A DNA stretch of 64,000 bases from Bdellovibrio bacteriovorus. GTDB taxonomy: Bacteria > Bdellovibrionota > Bdellovibrionia > Bdellovibrionales > Bdellovibrionaceae. The stretch spans positions 930,001-994,000 of the forward strand of contig NZ_LUKE01000001.1 in assembly GCF_001592735.1 (NCBI RefSeq), read 5' to 3'. The notes under the pieces were generated by a model. The model did no database searches and was not told the DNA's origin. It worked only from the letters and a program-made list of their open reading frames with translations. This document shows, piece after piece, positions 32,938-42,136 of this stretch (its first letter is position 1; every line of letters begins with the position of its first letter). The translations under genes and the position numbers were made by a program.

Positions 32938-33672
32938 CTATTTCGAACCCGCATTGCGATTAAATAATATCAAATAGTCATTAGCCGACAGCTTTTCAAC
33001 CAGGCCCGAGTACTTATTGTCTTCAAATTTTTTATCGTAAGTTTTTTTTGCGACTTTTCGAATCATGCAACCCAAAGGTCCCGTATGGCCCGGGTCCTTG
33101 CCCTCTTCTAAGACGCAAGCAGGTTCAAAAATTTCAGCCTGTTGAAGGGTGACCGGAAACTTTACGATCGAAAGACTTAAGATTGGAATCTCGAATTCTT
33201 TTTGCAAGCGATCGACCGGATTACCGGCAATAAGTTGAGAAGAATAAATATGCGGAACCAAGACCGCCACGCGCAAACCTTGCTGCATGGCTTTTTTTAC
33301 TCCCTCAACGAATCTGGGCATATCATCGCGAATATTAAATCGTAAGTTGGATTCAAAAAGTTCGACATAAGGAAGCATCGGTTCTACCGCGATGATTTCA
33401 TATTTAGATCCAACTTCTTGATTGGCCTGCATAAAACCACGCCACACTTCCATATCTTCAACTTGGTTGGGTGTGACACCTAATAAAACAATCGGGGCTC
33501 TTTTTACTTCGGACTGCAAAGCCGTGAAGATCTGTTTTCCCAAATCTTCCGGAGTTTCATACTGCGCAAACGGAACGATATTTTTTGTCGTCGGTTGCGG
33601 ATTTACCAAAGTGGTCAACCAAACACCGACACCAATAACGAGGGCAACACCCACCCAATACAAGTACTTCAT
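32938..33672 (-). CDS. membrane-anchored hypothetical protein
   Basis: The protein has 244 residues: an N-terminal membrane segment (about 5-24) and a soluble region with a Rossmann-like look (APIVLLGVTPNQVEDMEVW, then VAVLVPHIYSSQLI and DYLILFNRN). A CVLEEGKDPGHTGPLGCM stretch has two cysteines. I do not recognise the family and no active site is visible. It is probably periplasmic and anchored in the inner membrane. It is 8 bp upstream of the secreted protein gene, so they are co-transcribed, and it diverges from the DUF2520/pan operon with 174 bp between starts. Confidence 0.55.
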   Translation of the reverse strand: MKYLYWVGVALVIGVGVWLTTLVNPQPTTKNIVPFAQYETPEDLGKQIFTALQSEVKRAPIVLLGVTPNQVEDMEVWRGFMQANQEVGSKYEIIAVEPMLPYVELFESNLRFNIRDDMPRFVEGVKKAMQQGLRVAVLVPHIYSSQLIAGNPVDRLQKEFEIPILSLSIVKFPVTLQQAEIFEPACVLEEGKDPGHTGPLGCMIRKVAKKTYDKKFEDNKYSGLVEKLSANDYLILFNRNAGSK

Positions 33673-33846
33673 GGGGCGTATACTTCCCTCAAGTCATGCC
33701 TTAAGTCCAGTGTCATCGTTGCCATTTTCACCCTAGAGCAGTTGCTCGATTCGGGGTGTCATTTCGCTTTGTCTTCTGAGAAAATCGTGTTAGGTTGCGA
33801 GCATTACAGAGGACTTTATCCAGAAATGGAAAGGTACCCAAAGAAT

Positions 33847-34569
33847 ATGACAGCGACGAGTACAACTGCTCCTTTTTCTTATCTTATTATCGGTTCTGGC
33901 CGCGTCGCCCGACACCTCGGCCACTATTTGCATTTAGAAAATCTAAACTTCGAATCCTGGGACAGATCCCAAGATCCTCATGCTTTGGCCCGGAAGGTTG
34001 CCAAAGCCACTCACGTCTTACTTGCGATTTCCGACAGCGCTTTAGAGGGCTTTTACCGTCAGCGCTTGGCCGGTCATGAGGTTACGGTCATTCATTTTTC
34101 AGGTGCTTTGCATTTCGACGATATGATCTCCGCCCATCCGCTCATGACATTTGGACCCGAGCTTTATGATCTGGAATTCTATCGGAAGATCCACTTTATC
34201 CTGACCGGAGCCAGCTCATTGCAAGAAATCCTCCCCGGTTTAAAGAATCCATTTTCGATTTTGCCGGCAGAAAAAAAATCTCTGTATCACGCTTACTGTG
34301 TGGCCGGCGGTAACTTCGTGAGCCTTCTTATGGGGGAGATGTTAAAGGGTCTTTCCGATCTTAATATCCCGCCACAAGCCGGGGCTACCTATTTAGAAAA
34401 AGTTTTTACCAATACGATGAACAATCCTCAAGGAGCCTTAACCGGCCCCTTGGTTCGCAAGGACGCAACGACCGTGCAAAAAAATCTGCACGCGCTTGAG
34501 GGTAAACCATTAAAACCGATCTATGAGGCCTTTGTGAAAACCTATTGGCCAGAGTATCCAGGAAAGTGA
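33847..34569 (+). CDS. Rossmann-fold DUF2520 protein, PanG-type ketopantoate reductase candidate
   Basis: From the ATG at 33847 the protein has 240 residues. The N-terminus is a Rossmann fold with a dinucleotide loop IIGSGRVARHLG; HVLLAISDSALEGFY and VIHFSGAL fit the DUF2520 group, with DUF2520 helices following (AYCVAGGNFVSLLMGEM, NPQGALTGPLVRKDA). It sits 7 bp before panB in the pantothenate operon. In Francisella a ketopantoate reductase of this general type, PanG, replaces PanE (Miller and colleagues, 2013, from memory). Because panB, panC and panD are here but no panE, this gene is the natural candidate for reducing 2-dehydropantoate with NADPH. The start at 33826 (ATG) is an alternative. 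Confidence 0.65.
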   Translation: MTATSTTAPFSYLIIGSGRVARHLGHYLHLENLNFESWDRSQDPHALARKVAKATHVLLAISDSALEGFYRQRLAGHEVTVIHFSGALHFDDMISAHPLMTFGPELYDLEFYRKIHFILTGASSLQEILPGLKNPFSILPAEKKSLYHAYCVAGGNFVSLLMGEMLKGLSDLNIPPQAGATYLEKVFTNTMNNPQGALTGPLVRKDATTVQKNLHALEGKPLKPIYEAFVKTYWPEYPGK

Positions 34570-34576
34570 GCGTCTT

Positions 34577-35368
34577 ATGAAAACCATCCTCGACTTCCAA
34601 GAAAAGAAAGACAAAAAACAAAAGATCTCGATGATCACTTGTTATGACTATTCTTTTGCGCGCATCGTAGCCGCCAGTGATATTGATTGCATTTTAGTCG
34701 GCGATTCATTGGCCAATACCATGCATGGTTTTAAAACAACGCTCAATGCCTCTGTGAATATGATGGCCCTGCACACGGCCGCCGTTGTTCGCGGTGCCGG
34801 TGATAAATTTGTTATCGGTGATATGCCCTTTATGTCAAACCGTAAAGGTTTAACGGCCAATATGACCGCGGTTGAAAGAATCATGAAGGCCGGTGCTTCG
34901 GCGGTAAAGTTAGAGGGCGCCCTTGGCAATCTTTCGTTGGTCCGTCATATTGTTGATTCCGGCGTGCCCGTGATGGCTCACTTAGGATTAACCCCTCAGT
35001 CAGTAAATCAGCTAGGGGGATTTAAAGTTCAAGGGCGAGATGAAAAAGCCCGTCGCCTGATCAAAGAACATGCTTTGCAATTGCAAGATGCCGGAGCTTT
35101 CGCGATCGTATTAGAGTGCGTGCCTTCATCGTTAGCTAAAGACATCACCGACAGCCTGCATGTACCGACAATTGGTATCGGCGGGGGGCCTGATTGCGAC
35201 GGACAAGTGTTGGTTCTGCAAGACATGCTCGGAATGAATAATGACTTTAAACCGAAGTTTTTAAAAAGATACTTCGAGGGTTTCGATGCCATTAAAGGGG
35301 CCTTTAACACTTATCATGAAGAAGTCACATCTGGCGCCTTCCCCACGGAGAAAGAGAGTTATTCATGA
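34577..35368 (+). CDS. panB: 3-methyl-2-oxobutanoate hydroxymethyltransferase
   Basis: The protein has 263 residues, standard for PanB. Motifs: ISMITCYDYSFARIV, CILVGDSLANTMHGF (metal-binding Asp), FVIGDMPFMS, AVKLEGA, VPVMAHLGLTPQ, FAIVLECVP (catalytic Glu) and TIGIGGG. It makes 2-dehydropantoate from 3-methyl-2-oxobutanoate and 5,10-methylene-tetrahydrofolate, the first committed step of vitamin B5 synthesis. It starts 7 bp after the DUF2520 gene and overlaps panC by 4 bp (ATGA). Confidence 0.97.
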   Translation: MKTILDFQEKKDKKQKISMITCYDYSFARIVAASDIDCILVGDSLANTMHGFKTTLNASVNMMALHTAAVVRGAGDKFVIGDMPFMSNRKGLTANMTAVERIMKAGASAVKLEGALGNLSLVRHIVDSGVPVMAHLGLTPQSVNQLGGFKVQGRDEKARRLIKEHALQLQDAGAFAIVLECVPSSLAKDITDSLHVPTIGIGGGPDCDGQVLVLQDMLGMNNDFKPKFLKRYFEGFDAIKGAFNTYHEEVTSGAFPTEKESYS

Positions 35369-36120
35369 TTCCTGTACTTGAAACTCCTTTCGCAATGAAA
35401 GAATGGCGAAGCCACGTAAAAGGCTCTGTGGGATTTGTGCCCACCATGGGCGCTTTGCATGCGGGTCATGAAGAGCTTTTAAAACGCGCGCGTGAAGAAA
35501 ATGATCATGTCGTACTTTCTATCTTTGTGAACCCCACCCAGTTTAACGATGCCAATGACTTAGCAAAATATCCAAAGACGTGGGATCAAGATTTAGCGAT
35601 AGCCAACAATAACGGTGTGAGCGCGATTTTTTATCCTAAATACGCCGACATGTACCCGGATAATTATCGCTATAAAATGACCGAGCATGAATATTCGATG
35701 CTTTTGGATGGCGCTCACCGCCCGGGTCATTTTGACGGGGTTTTGTCTGTCGTGATGAAACTATTTAATATTGTTTCCCCATCGCGCGCTTATTTTGGCG
35801 AAAAAGACTTTCAGCAAATGACCCTAGTGAAAGGCATGGTTGAAAGCTATTTTATGAATCTAGAAGTCGTTCCGGTTCCGACCGTGCGTGAAGTCGATGG
35901 CTTAGCCATGAGTTCCCGCAACACTCGACTGACACCAGAGCACCGCCAAAAAGCCCCTGCGATTTACAAAGCCATCACGCAAAGTACTTCCGCGGAACAA
36001 GCCGCAAAGACTTTGACCGACCAAGGCTTTGATGTTGATTACGTCACGGATATCGGCAACCGCCGTTATGTGGCGGCGAAATTAGGAGAGGTTAGGTTGA
36101 TCGACAATGTCAAAATCTAA
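35365..36120 (+). CDS. panC: pantothenate synthetase
   Basis: The protein has 251 residues, slightly shorter than E. coli PanC. It has the nucleotide HIGH-type motif VPTMGALHAGHEELL (His32, His35), SIFVNPTQFN, ILDG-like LLDGAHRPGHFDGVLSVV, YFGEKDFQQ and AMSSRNTRL (KMSKS-type). It condenses pantoate and beta-alanine with ATP to pantothenate. Its ATG overlaps panB, and it in turn overlaps coaBC by 14 bp, showing a tightly coupled operon. Confidence 0.97.
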   Translation: MIPVLETPFAMKEWRSHVKGSVGFVPTMGALHAGHEELLKRAREENDHVVLSIFVNPTQFNDANDLAKYPKTWDQDLAIANNNGVSAIFYPKYADMYPDNYRYKMTEHEYSMLLDGAHRPGHFDGVLSVVMKLFNIVSPSRAYFGEKDFQQMTLVKGMVESYFMNLEVVPVPTVREVDGLAMSSRNTRLTPEHRQKAPAIYKAITQSTSAEQAAKTLTDQGFDVDYVTDIGNRRYVAAKLGEVRLIDNVKI

Positions 36121-37405
36121 AGTCCTTTTCATTATGACGGGATCTATCGCGTGCTATAAGGCATGTCATGTGATCTCGCGTTTAGTTCAAGCTGGTTGTG
36201 AAGTGCAAGTTGTGGCTTCACCTGCGGCTTTGCAATTTGTGGGAAATGCCACCTTAGAAGGCTTAAGCGGACGCCCTGTTGTCAGTGATATGTATGAACG
36301 CGGCAACGTCATGGATCATATTCATTTGATGCGTTGGCCAGATTTAATTTTGGTGGCACCCGGCACAGCAAGCTTTATTAATAAAGCCGCTCAAGGTGTG
36401 GGGGATGATTTAATTCAAACCATGTTCTTAGCCCATGACTTCACCCGCCCCTTTTTAGTGGCGCCCGCCATGAACAAAAGCATGTACACCCATCCGGTAA
36501 CACAAAAATCTTTAGCGTCTTTGCGAGAAATGGGCATCGAGATCTTAGATTCAGCTTCAGGGATTCTTGCTTGTGGAGAAGAGGGCTGGGGACGACTTTT
36601 AGAACCCGATTTAATTTTAAAAGCTGTCCTTGATACATTAAAAACTCCCAAAGCCACGCAGGATGCAAAACCCGCCGCGATCACCGCAAATCCTTCAAAA
36701 GTGAAGGTCCTAGTCACCGCCGGTGGTACGATGGAGCCTATCGACACAGTTCGCGCTATTACCAATTTTAGTTCTGGTAAAACAGGTGTGGTCATAGCTG
36801 AAAGTCTTAGCCATATGGGTTTTGACGTGACCTTGTTGCAATCTCACTCTTCCACGGTGAAGGCTGATGTGCCAAGAAAAGATAAATTCACGACGTTTAA
36901 GTCTTTAGACGAAAAAATGAAAAAATATCTTTCTGAAGAAGACTTCACCCACGTTATTCATGCGGCGGCGGTCAGCGATTATTCGCTGGAAAGTGTGGAA
37001 GTAAATGGCCAAACCGTGAAACCTCTGGAAATAAAAAAAATCAGCTCCGACGCCCCAGAGATGAACTTGCACCTTAAAAAGAATCACAAAATCGTCGACG
37101 AGCTAAAAAACTATTCCCGCAATAAGGATTTAAAAGTCATTGCCTTTAAATTGACAAGCCATGCTTCACCAGAGGCAAGACTGGCCGCCGTGGAAAAGTT
37201 ATTTAAAAATTCGCATGCCGATTTTGTAGTCCATAACGATTTACAAGATATCGATATTGTGGCTAGAACCCATCGCTTTACATTGTATTCTGAAAACAAG
37301 GCCGAACCTTGCGACAGTTTAGAACAATTAACAGCGAACTTGATTCACGCGATCAGTCTATACGCCGGCCAAGCCGAAGTACTTATACCAAAGGATACTG
37401 TATGA
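36107..37405 (+). CDS. coaBC: bifunctional phosphopantothenoylcysteine decarboxylase/synthetase
   Basis: The protein has 432 residues. The CoaC (decarboxylase) half includes His71 (catalytic His in [11 protein letters not shown]), Asn123 in PAMNKSM and Cys156 in [13 protein letters not shown], the flavoprotein signature. The CoaB (synthetase) half starts near residue 200 ([17 protein letters not shown]) and has [10 protein letters not shown] and [13 protein letters not shown], with KISS in EIKKISSDA and VIAFKL. It makes 4'-phosphopantothenoyl-cysteine and decarboxylates it for coenzyme A. It overlaps panC by 14 bp and coaX by 4 bp. Confidence 0.96.
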   Translation: MSKSKVLFIMTGSIACYKACHVISRLVQAGCEVQVVASPAALQFVGNATLEGLSGRPVVSDMYERGNVMDHIHLMRWPDLILVAPGTASFINKAAQGVGDDLIQTMFLAHDFTRPFLVAPAMNKSMYTHPVTQKSLASLREMGIEILDSASGILACGEEGWGRLLEPDLILKAVLDTLKTPKATQDAKPAAITANPSKVKVLVTAGGTMEPIDTVRAITNFSSGKTGVVIAESLSHMGFDVTLLQSHSSTVKADVPRKDKFTTFKSLDEKMKKYLSEEDFTHVIHAAAVSDYSLESVEVNGQTVKPLEIKKISSDAPEMNLHLKKNHKIVDELKNYSRNKDLKVIAFKLTSHASPEARLAAVEKLFKNSHADFVVHNDLQDIDIVARTHRFTLYSENKAEPCDSLEQLTANLIHAISLYAGQAEVLIPKDTV

Positions 37406-38172
37406 TTTTGTGCTTAGATGTGGGAAACACCCAAATTTACGCCGGACTTTTTGATAAAGACAAAATGCTGATGTCTTTCCGTAAGAACTCTAAAAGCGGA
37501 GCTTCTTCGGATGAAACTGGCATTTTTCTGCGCAGTGCGATTCGTGAAAATGGTTTTGATCCGACAAAGGTTCGACAAATCGCCATCTGCAGTGTGGTGC
37601 CTGAAGTGATTTATTCGCTTCGTGGTGCATGCATGAAGTATTTCAATATCAACCCGTTCATTCTGCAAGCGGGCGTAAAAACCGGTTTAAAAGTAAAATA
37701 TCGCAATCCTTTGGAAGTCGGCGCCGACCGCATTGCAAATTCAATTGCGGCAACTCATCTTTATCCAGGAAAGAACTTAATCTTAGTCGATCTGGGAACT
37801 GCGACAACATTCTGCGCGGTTTCAAAAGATAAAGATTATTTAGGTGGTTCGATCGTCGCGGGTCTAAGACTTGCCATGGAGGCGTTGGAAAGTAAAACCG
37901 CCAAACTTCCTTCCGTCGAAATCGTGGCCATGCACGAGGCTTTAGGAAAAGCGACCATTGAAAGCATCCAATCTGGACTGTATTACAGCCATTTAGGAAC
38001 GATTAAAGAATTAAGCGAAAGACTCACAAAAGAGTGTTTTCAAGATGAGAAGCCTTTGGTTATCGGAACGGGGGGCTTTGCTTATTTATTTGAAAAAGAA
38101 AAAATATTCGACGAGATCGTGCCAGACCTGGTTCTCAAGGGCATGTTGATCGCGCTACAATATAATACCTAA
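37402..38172 (+). CDS. coaX: type III pantothenate kinase
   Basis: From the ATG at 37402 (ATGA overlap with coaBC) the protein has 256 residues, the usual CoaX size. [17 protein letters not shown] is the ASKHA P-loop-like start, then [11 protein letters not shown] (potassium/ATP-binding), [11 protein letters not shown] (metal-binding) and GGSIVAGL. It phosphorylates pantothenate to 4'-phosphopantothenate. Type III kinases are insensitive to CoA feedback, so CoA flux here is probably regulated at the transcript level. The frame is open upstream to 37309, but that overlaps coaBC and is ignored. Confidence 0.96.
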   Translation: MILCLDVGNTQIYAGLFDKDKMLMSFRKNSKSGASSDETGIFLRSAIRENGFDPTKVRQIAICSVVPEVIYSLRGACMKYFNINPFILQAGVKTGLKVKYRNPLEVGADRIANSIAATHLYPGKNLILVDLGTATTFCAVSKDKDYLGGSIVAGLRLAMEALESKTAKLPSVEIVAMHEALGKATIESIQSGLYYSHLGTIKELSERLTKECFQDEKPLVIGTGGFAYLFEKEKIFDEIVPDLVLKGMLIALQYNT

Positions 38173-38185
38173 GGAAACTGTGACT

Positions 38186-38560
38186 ATGAACTTATCAATG
38201 TTAAGAGCTAAAATTCACCGCGCCACTGTCACCGGAGCTGACTTAAGCTACGAAGGATCTGTGAGTGTTTGCCCTGATCTTATCAAGGCTTCAGGTTTCC
38301 TTATTAATGAGCGCGTGGATATTTATAACTGCAATAATGGCGCAAGATTTTCTACGTACGTGATCAAAGGAAAAAAAGGCGAAATCTGTCTGAACGGAGC
38401 AGCGGCCCGTCACGTGCAAAAAGGGGATCTTGTGATCATCTGCTCTTATTGCGGTTTGGATTTCGAAGCGGCTAAAAAGCATGAACCAACGGTTGTATTT
38501 GTTGACGAAAAGAACCGCGTTTCGGCAAAACGCAAAGAAGATCGTAAGAATAACAAATAG
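38186..38560 (+). CDS. panD: aspartate 1-decarboxylase (pyruvoyl enzyme)
   Basis: From the ATG at 38186 (AAGGAA 9 bases upstream) the precursor has 124 residues. The self-processing Gly24-Ser25 site in YEGSVSVCPDL is intact, giving a pyruvoyl group on the alpha chain after cleavage. It makes beta-alanine for PanC. It begins 14 bp after coaX and closes the pathway: panB, DUF2520, panC and panD give pantothenate and coaX and coaBC continue to CoA. No panM/panZ maturation factor is adjacent, as is common outside enterics. The C-terminal tail (KRKEDRKNNK) is unusually basic. Confidence 0.97.
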   Translation: MNLSMLRAKIHRATVTGADLSYEGSVSVCPDLIKASGFLINERVDIYNCNNGARFSTYVIKGKKGEICLNGAAARHVQKGDLVIICSYCGLDFEAAKKHEPTVVFVDEKNRVSAKRKEDRKNNK

Positions 38561-38587
38561 TTCTTCCAATCATAGGGAGGGTGAAAT

Positions 38588-39577
38588 TTGAAACAATGGA
38601 TCTTTGGTTCAGCCCGCAAAGATTTGTTTTTTTTAGTTTTACCCGGAATTTTAACGGCAGGCCTTGTTCATATCTTTCATCCGCAAGGCCTGTGGGATGA
38701 AGCGCTGGCTTTTTTTGCCTTGGCCTTTTGTGACAGCGGCCACGTTTACACCACATTCTGGCGAACCTATGCCAATGCTCGTGAAAGAAATCGCACGACC
38801 TTATATTGGACAGTTCCCCTCTTCGTTTTTCTTTTGGTCGCGATCTGGGCTTACTTTAATATGATTGGCCTGTGGACCTTCATCATCTTTGCCACCGTTT
38901 TTCATAACTATCGCCAGTTTCACGGCATCTTAAAGTGGGAACAGAAAATCAACGGCGATAAGGATCCTTGGCAAGCACGATTTCTGTTAGCGCTTTCTGT
39001 TTTACCTTTCGCACTTTTTCATTTTCGGGATCTTGATACGGACTTCGTTTTGCACGGAGCAGTACTACATTTTCCAAACCAAATGATCTTACAATCTGGC
39101 TTGATCGTGTATGCCGTAGTGTTGGCGGGATGGGTATCTAAAGTTTTAAGATCTACACTGCAAGGAACCTCAAAGGCCCCCGTTACGTTGGCCGTCATGA
39201 TTCCCAGTTTTTTGTATGGAGTTTCTTTTCTTGTCGGCACCACCATTGGTGAAATTTTGTATCCGTTGGTCGTCGCACACGGTTTTGCCTATATGGGGCT
39301 GATGAGTTTAACCCTTAAACGCACCGAAGTTCCTTGGCGCAAAGAATTCACCTGGTGGCTATTCATCATTGTCGGAACGGCTTTTGTATTTGGATTGATG
39401 GAAGCGCAATTCGAAGATTGGTTCTTACCTTTGGCAGAAAAAAATTCTTCTGCGGATTTCACCTTGGCATTTTTAATGGGGATTTATCTGATTCCGCTTT
39501 TAAGTCACTACATCTATGACGGCTGGCTTTGGAAGTCCAACCATCACGAGGCGGCTCTGGTTTATAAAAGATCTTAG
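38588..39577 (+). CDS. polytopic membrane protein with conserved histidine motifs
   Basis: The protein has 329 residues and about eight hydrophobic segments. Three histidine-bearing motifs stand out: CDSGHVYTTFWRTY (residues ~48-61), VFHNYRQFHG (~104-113) and SHYIYDGWLWK (~309-319). Clustered His in or near membrane helices suggests a metal- or cofactor-binding membrane enzyme. Similar proteins ending HYxxDGxxWK are widespread and uncharacterised. A TTG start at 38588 is chosen because GGGAGG stands 8 bases upstream. It follows panD by 27 bp and may be read through from the pan operon. It converges on the prepilin gene with a 4-bp tail overlap. Confidence 0.65.
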   Translation: MKQWIFGSARKDLFFLVLPGILTAGLVHIFHPQGLWDEALAFFALAFCDSGHVYTTFWRTYANARERNRTTLYWTVPLFVFLLVAIWAYFNMIGLWTFIIFATVFHNYRQFHGILKWEQKINGDKDPWQARFLLALSVLPFALFHFRDLDTDFVLHGAVLHFPNQMILQSGLIVYAVVLAGWVSKVLRSTLQGTSKAPVTLAVMIPSFLYGVSFLVGTTIGEILYPLVVAHGFAYMGLMSLTLKRTEVPWRKEFTWWLFIIVGTAFVFGLMEAQFEDWFLPLAEKNSSADFTLAFLMGIYLIPLLSHYIYDGWLWKSNHHEAALVYKRS

Positions 39578-40473
39578 TTACAAGTCGAATTCCCACATTT
39601 CATGCACAGATAAAAGTTTTCTGTGACTCTTACATCTGTCCAGCTTTTCTTACCAGTCTGAACGCTGCGAACAATTGAAAAGCGTCCGGATTGCGTTGGA
39701 CAGCTTCCCGCCGGGCAGGCAGCTCTGCCTGTGATAGCGTTGTTACGATCGGCTCCGGTATATTCCGGGGCACATGTGACGTTAGATTTATCACAAGTGG
39801 TGGTAATGAAAGTTCCATGAACCGTACATTCAGACGGGAATGTGCAACGCCCATTTGCATAAGTCCCACCCATAATTTCACAAGAATCTTCCGCCCCACT
39901 CTCAAGCATACAAGTGTTCATCGTGGTCGCAGAGGCATTTCGCACCAACACTGGAACCTCAAGCACACGATCTGGCAATGGAGCACGACTTTGATTAGGA
40001 CGCGCGCGCTCTAAACGCAAAACTAATTGTAATGTGTAACGGCGATAAAGATCTTGAACCGGGTCAGGACCCACCTGAACGGCGTCACCTTGGGTAATAC
40101 CCGGCTTTTGTTTCACAAATATACGATTTACAAAAAGTCCACGGTCGACCTCGGTCCCCGCCGTGATCCCTAAAGAAGCGTTGGGTAACAAGCCACGGAA
40201 AGTGCTGACGTTAAGATCTAATTCATTTGTTCCGGTAGGTAATTGTCTATTGCGAACCGCCGTTTCGCAGTTCGCCGGAACCGTGATGTGCTGAAAGAAT
40301 GCCGCAGAAAAGTTATCTCCGACGTCCACCACGCTGATCTGTTTTTGCATAATGAACAAGTGGTTGATGGACATCGCGATGCCCAAAGACAGCAAAGCGA
40401 AAATTCCCAAGGCGACAAGAATCTCAAGCAGCGAAAAACCACCGACATTTTTGCGGATTTGAAAAGATCTCAT
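39574..40473 (-). CDS. type IV prepilin-like protein (PilW/GspJ-type) with Cys-rich tail
   Basis: From the ATG at 40473 (GAGGAG 5 bases upstream) the protein has 299 residues. The leader ends in Gly12 and the mature start is FSLLEILVALGIF, a textbook prepilin peptidase site with Glu at +5 and a hydrophobic stalk (about 13-33). After a globular domain the last 110 residues hold many cysteines (about 11 in DSCEIMGGTYANGRC through a final CMKC), probably disulphide-linked. The tail shares spacing with the prepilin at 45302 (SCEIMG / TCAMLG, then GRC / GTC). It is divergent to the membrane spermidine-synthase-like gene with 58 bp between starts. It is likely a minor pilin. Confidence 0.88.
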   Translation of the reverse strand: MRSFQIRKNVGGFSLLEILVALGIFALLSLGIAMSINHLFIMQKQISVVDVGDNFSAAFFQHITVPANCETAVRNRQLPTGTNELDLNVSTFRGLLPNASLGITAGTEVDRGLFVNRIFVKQKPGITQGDAVQVGPDPVQDLYRRYTLQLVLRLERARPNQSRAPLPDRVLEVPVLVRNASATTMNTCMLESGAEDSCEIMGGTYANGRCTFPSECTVHGTFITTTCDKSNVTCAPEYTGADRNNAITGRAACPAGSCPTQSGRFSIVRSVQTGKKSWTDVRVTENFYLCMKCGNSTCN

Positions 40474-40531
40474 CAATACTCCTCGAAATAATCTTGGCTG
40501 AATCCCTCGCACATGAGACTCTCTTGAGTGT

Positions 40532-42136
40532 ATGAACGTCTGGCTGTCATGTACACTCATTTTTGCATTATCATTCTGCAGCCTTGCCTATGAATTATTT
40601 CTGGCGAAGATTCTTACCGACCTATCTCAAAATGAAATTCTGTCCCAAAGCTTAGGAATCGGTTTATTTCTATTAGGATTAGGCGCCGGTGCCGCACTGT
40701 CTTCAGTCTGGAAAACCGATCAACCCGTCAAGAGACTCTTTTATGTCGAATGCCTTCTAGTTTCTTTGGCATTTTTGGTCATTCCTAGCTCCTATGGCAT
40801 CGCCTTTCTACACCATCTTTCCCCATTTGGTCCCGCAGGATTCATTTACTATTTTGTGGGCTTGCTGATTTTCGCGGTCGGACTGCTTTCAGGCTTCGAG
40901 TTCCCCCTATTGTGGCAAGAGCAAGGGGAAAAAATGAGAGCCAGTATTCCGTTGGCCATGAGCTATTTAGGCGGACTCTTTGCGGGGTTCGCGGTGCCCT
41001 TAATATTAAACCCAGGCTGGGGACCCTTTAAAGCCATCATTTTTTTGGGTTTGATAAATGCTGTGATTGCTTTTTCTCTTTTGCCGTTCGTCGAGAAAAA
41101 CGCCTGGCTTAAGCCGCGCTATCTTTCGTGGCTTTTATTACCAACCGCGGCTCTGTACATGAGCTCTTTGTATTCACCCCAGCTGGAACAAGCTTACTTA
41201 AAGGCTTCCTATTTTAAAGTTCAGATTCCCGATCTTAACGTCGCCGCGATAAAAAACATTTGGAATGGGTTAAAGTTAATCCCAACGGTTCAAAGGTGGT
41301 ATTCCCCTTACCAAAAAATCGATCTAGTACAAAGCTCCGCCGCTTCTTCGTGGGCCATGGATCCGTTAGAGGGAGTAACTCTTTACCTAGACCGCCGCTT
41401 GCAATTTAATGAAAGCTCTTACCAGATTTATCATGAGTCGATGGTGTATGGAGCGTTCAACCTGCGCAAAAAAGTTCCAGAAAATATCCTGATCTTAGGT
41501 GGCGGTGATGGGCTTTTGGCGACAGAGCTTTTAAAACACCCAGAAATTAAACGCATTGATTTGGTGGAAATCGATCCAAAAATGATTGAACTGGGCAAAG
41601 AAAATTTCCACTTCACCAGACTTAATCAAGGATCTTTAGAAAATCCGCGCGTGAATGTTCATATCGAAGATGGATTTGCCTTTATGAAACATCAAGCGCC
41701 CGAACAGTTTGATGCCGTGTTTATCGATTTTCCGTATCCCCATTCCCCGGATCTTTTACGCCTGTACAGTGTCGAGTTTTATAAAATTGTACGAAGGACA
41801 TTAACACCCAAAGGGTTTGTTATCATGGATGGACCTCTGTATTCGCCCGACGAAATGCAGGCCGCAAATACTAAGACACCACCGCAATGGGTCTTGCGTG
41901 ATACGATCAAATCCGCCGGATTTAAGAATATCTTTGCTTTCGGAAACTTTGAAGGTTTCTATTTTTTTACCAAGGACGAGTTCAAAGCGCAGTTTGACTA
42001 CGGCCGAATACCCCAAGCTATTAGCAACCCAGCCTTGGTAAACTTACAAAATTTAAATGGCTATCTTGAGGGAGGCGAAGACACGTCTCGCGTAAATTCA
42101 CTATTTCGCCCTTACCCTATTATGCCAGGTCGCTAA
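40532..42136 (+). CDS. membrane spermidine-synthase-like protein
   Basis: The protein has 534 residues. Residues 1-215 form about seven membrane helices, starting MNVWLSCTLIFALSFCSLAYELFLAKI. Residues ~300-510 form a spermidine-synthase-like methyltransferase fold: NILILGGGDGLLATELLKH, IDLVEIDPKMIELG, and FDAVFIDFPYPHSPDLLRLYS. The last motif has F-Y-P in place of the S-D-P of classical aminopropyltransferases, so substrate use may differ. Polyamine synthesis is thus uncertain. The stand-alone protein at 43874-44566 resembles its membrane half. Its stop overlaps the convergent acyltransferase gene by 36 bp. Confidence 0.85.
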   Translation: MNVWLSCTLIFALSFCSLAYELFLAKILTDLSQNEILSQSLGIGLFLLGLGAGAALSSVWKTDQPVKRLFYVECLLVSLAFLVIPSSYGIAFLHHLSPFGPAGFIYYFVGLLIFAVGLLSGFEFPLLWQEQGEKMRASIPLAMSYLGGLFAGFAVPLILNPGWGPFKAIIFLGLINAVIAFSLLPFVEKNAWLKPRYLSWLLLPTAALYMSSLYSPQLEQAYLKASYFKVQIPDLNVAAIKNIWNGLKLIPTVQRWYSPYQKIDLVQSSAASSWAMDPLEGVTLYLDRRLQFNESSYQIYHESMVYGAFNLRKKVPENILILGGGDGLLATELLKHPEIKRIDLVEIDPKMIELGKENFHFTRLNQGSLENPRVNVHIEDGFAFMKHQAPEQFDAVFIDFPYPHSPDLLRLYSVEFYKIVRRTLTPKGFVIMDGPLYSPDEMQAANTKTPPQWVLRDTIKSAGFKNIFAFGNFEGFYFFTKDEFKAQFDYGRIPQAISNPALVNLQNLNGYLEGGEDTSRVNSLFRPYPIMPGR

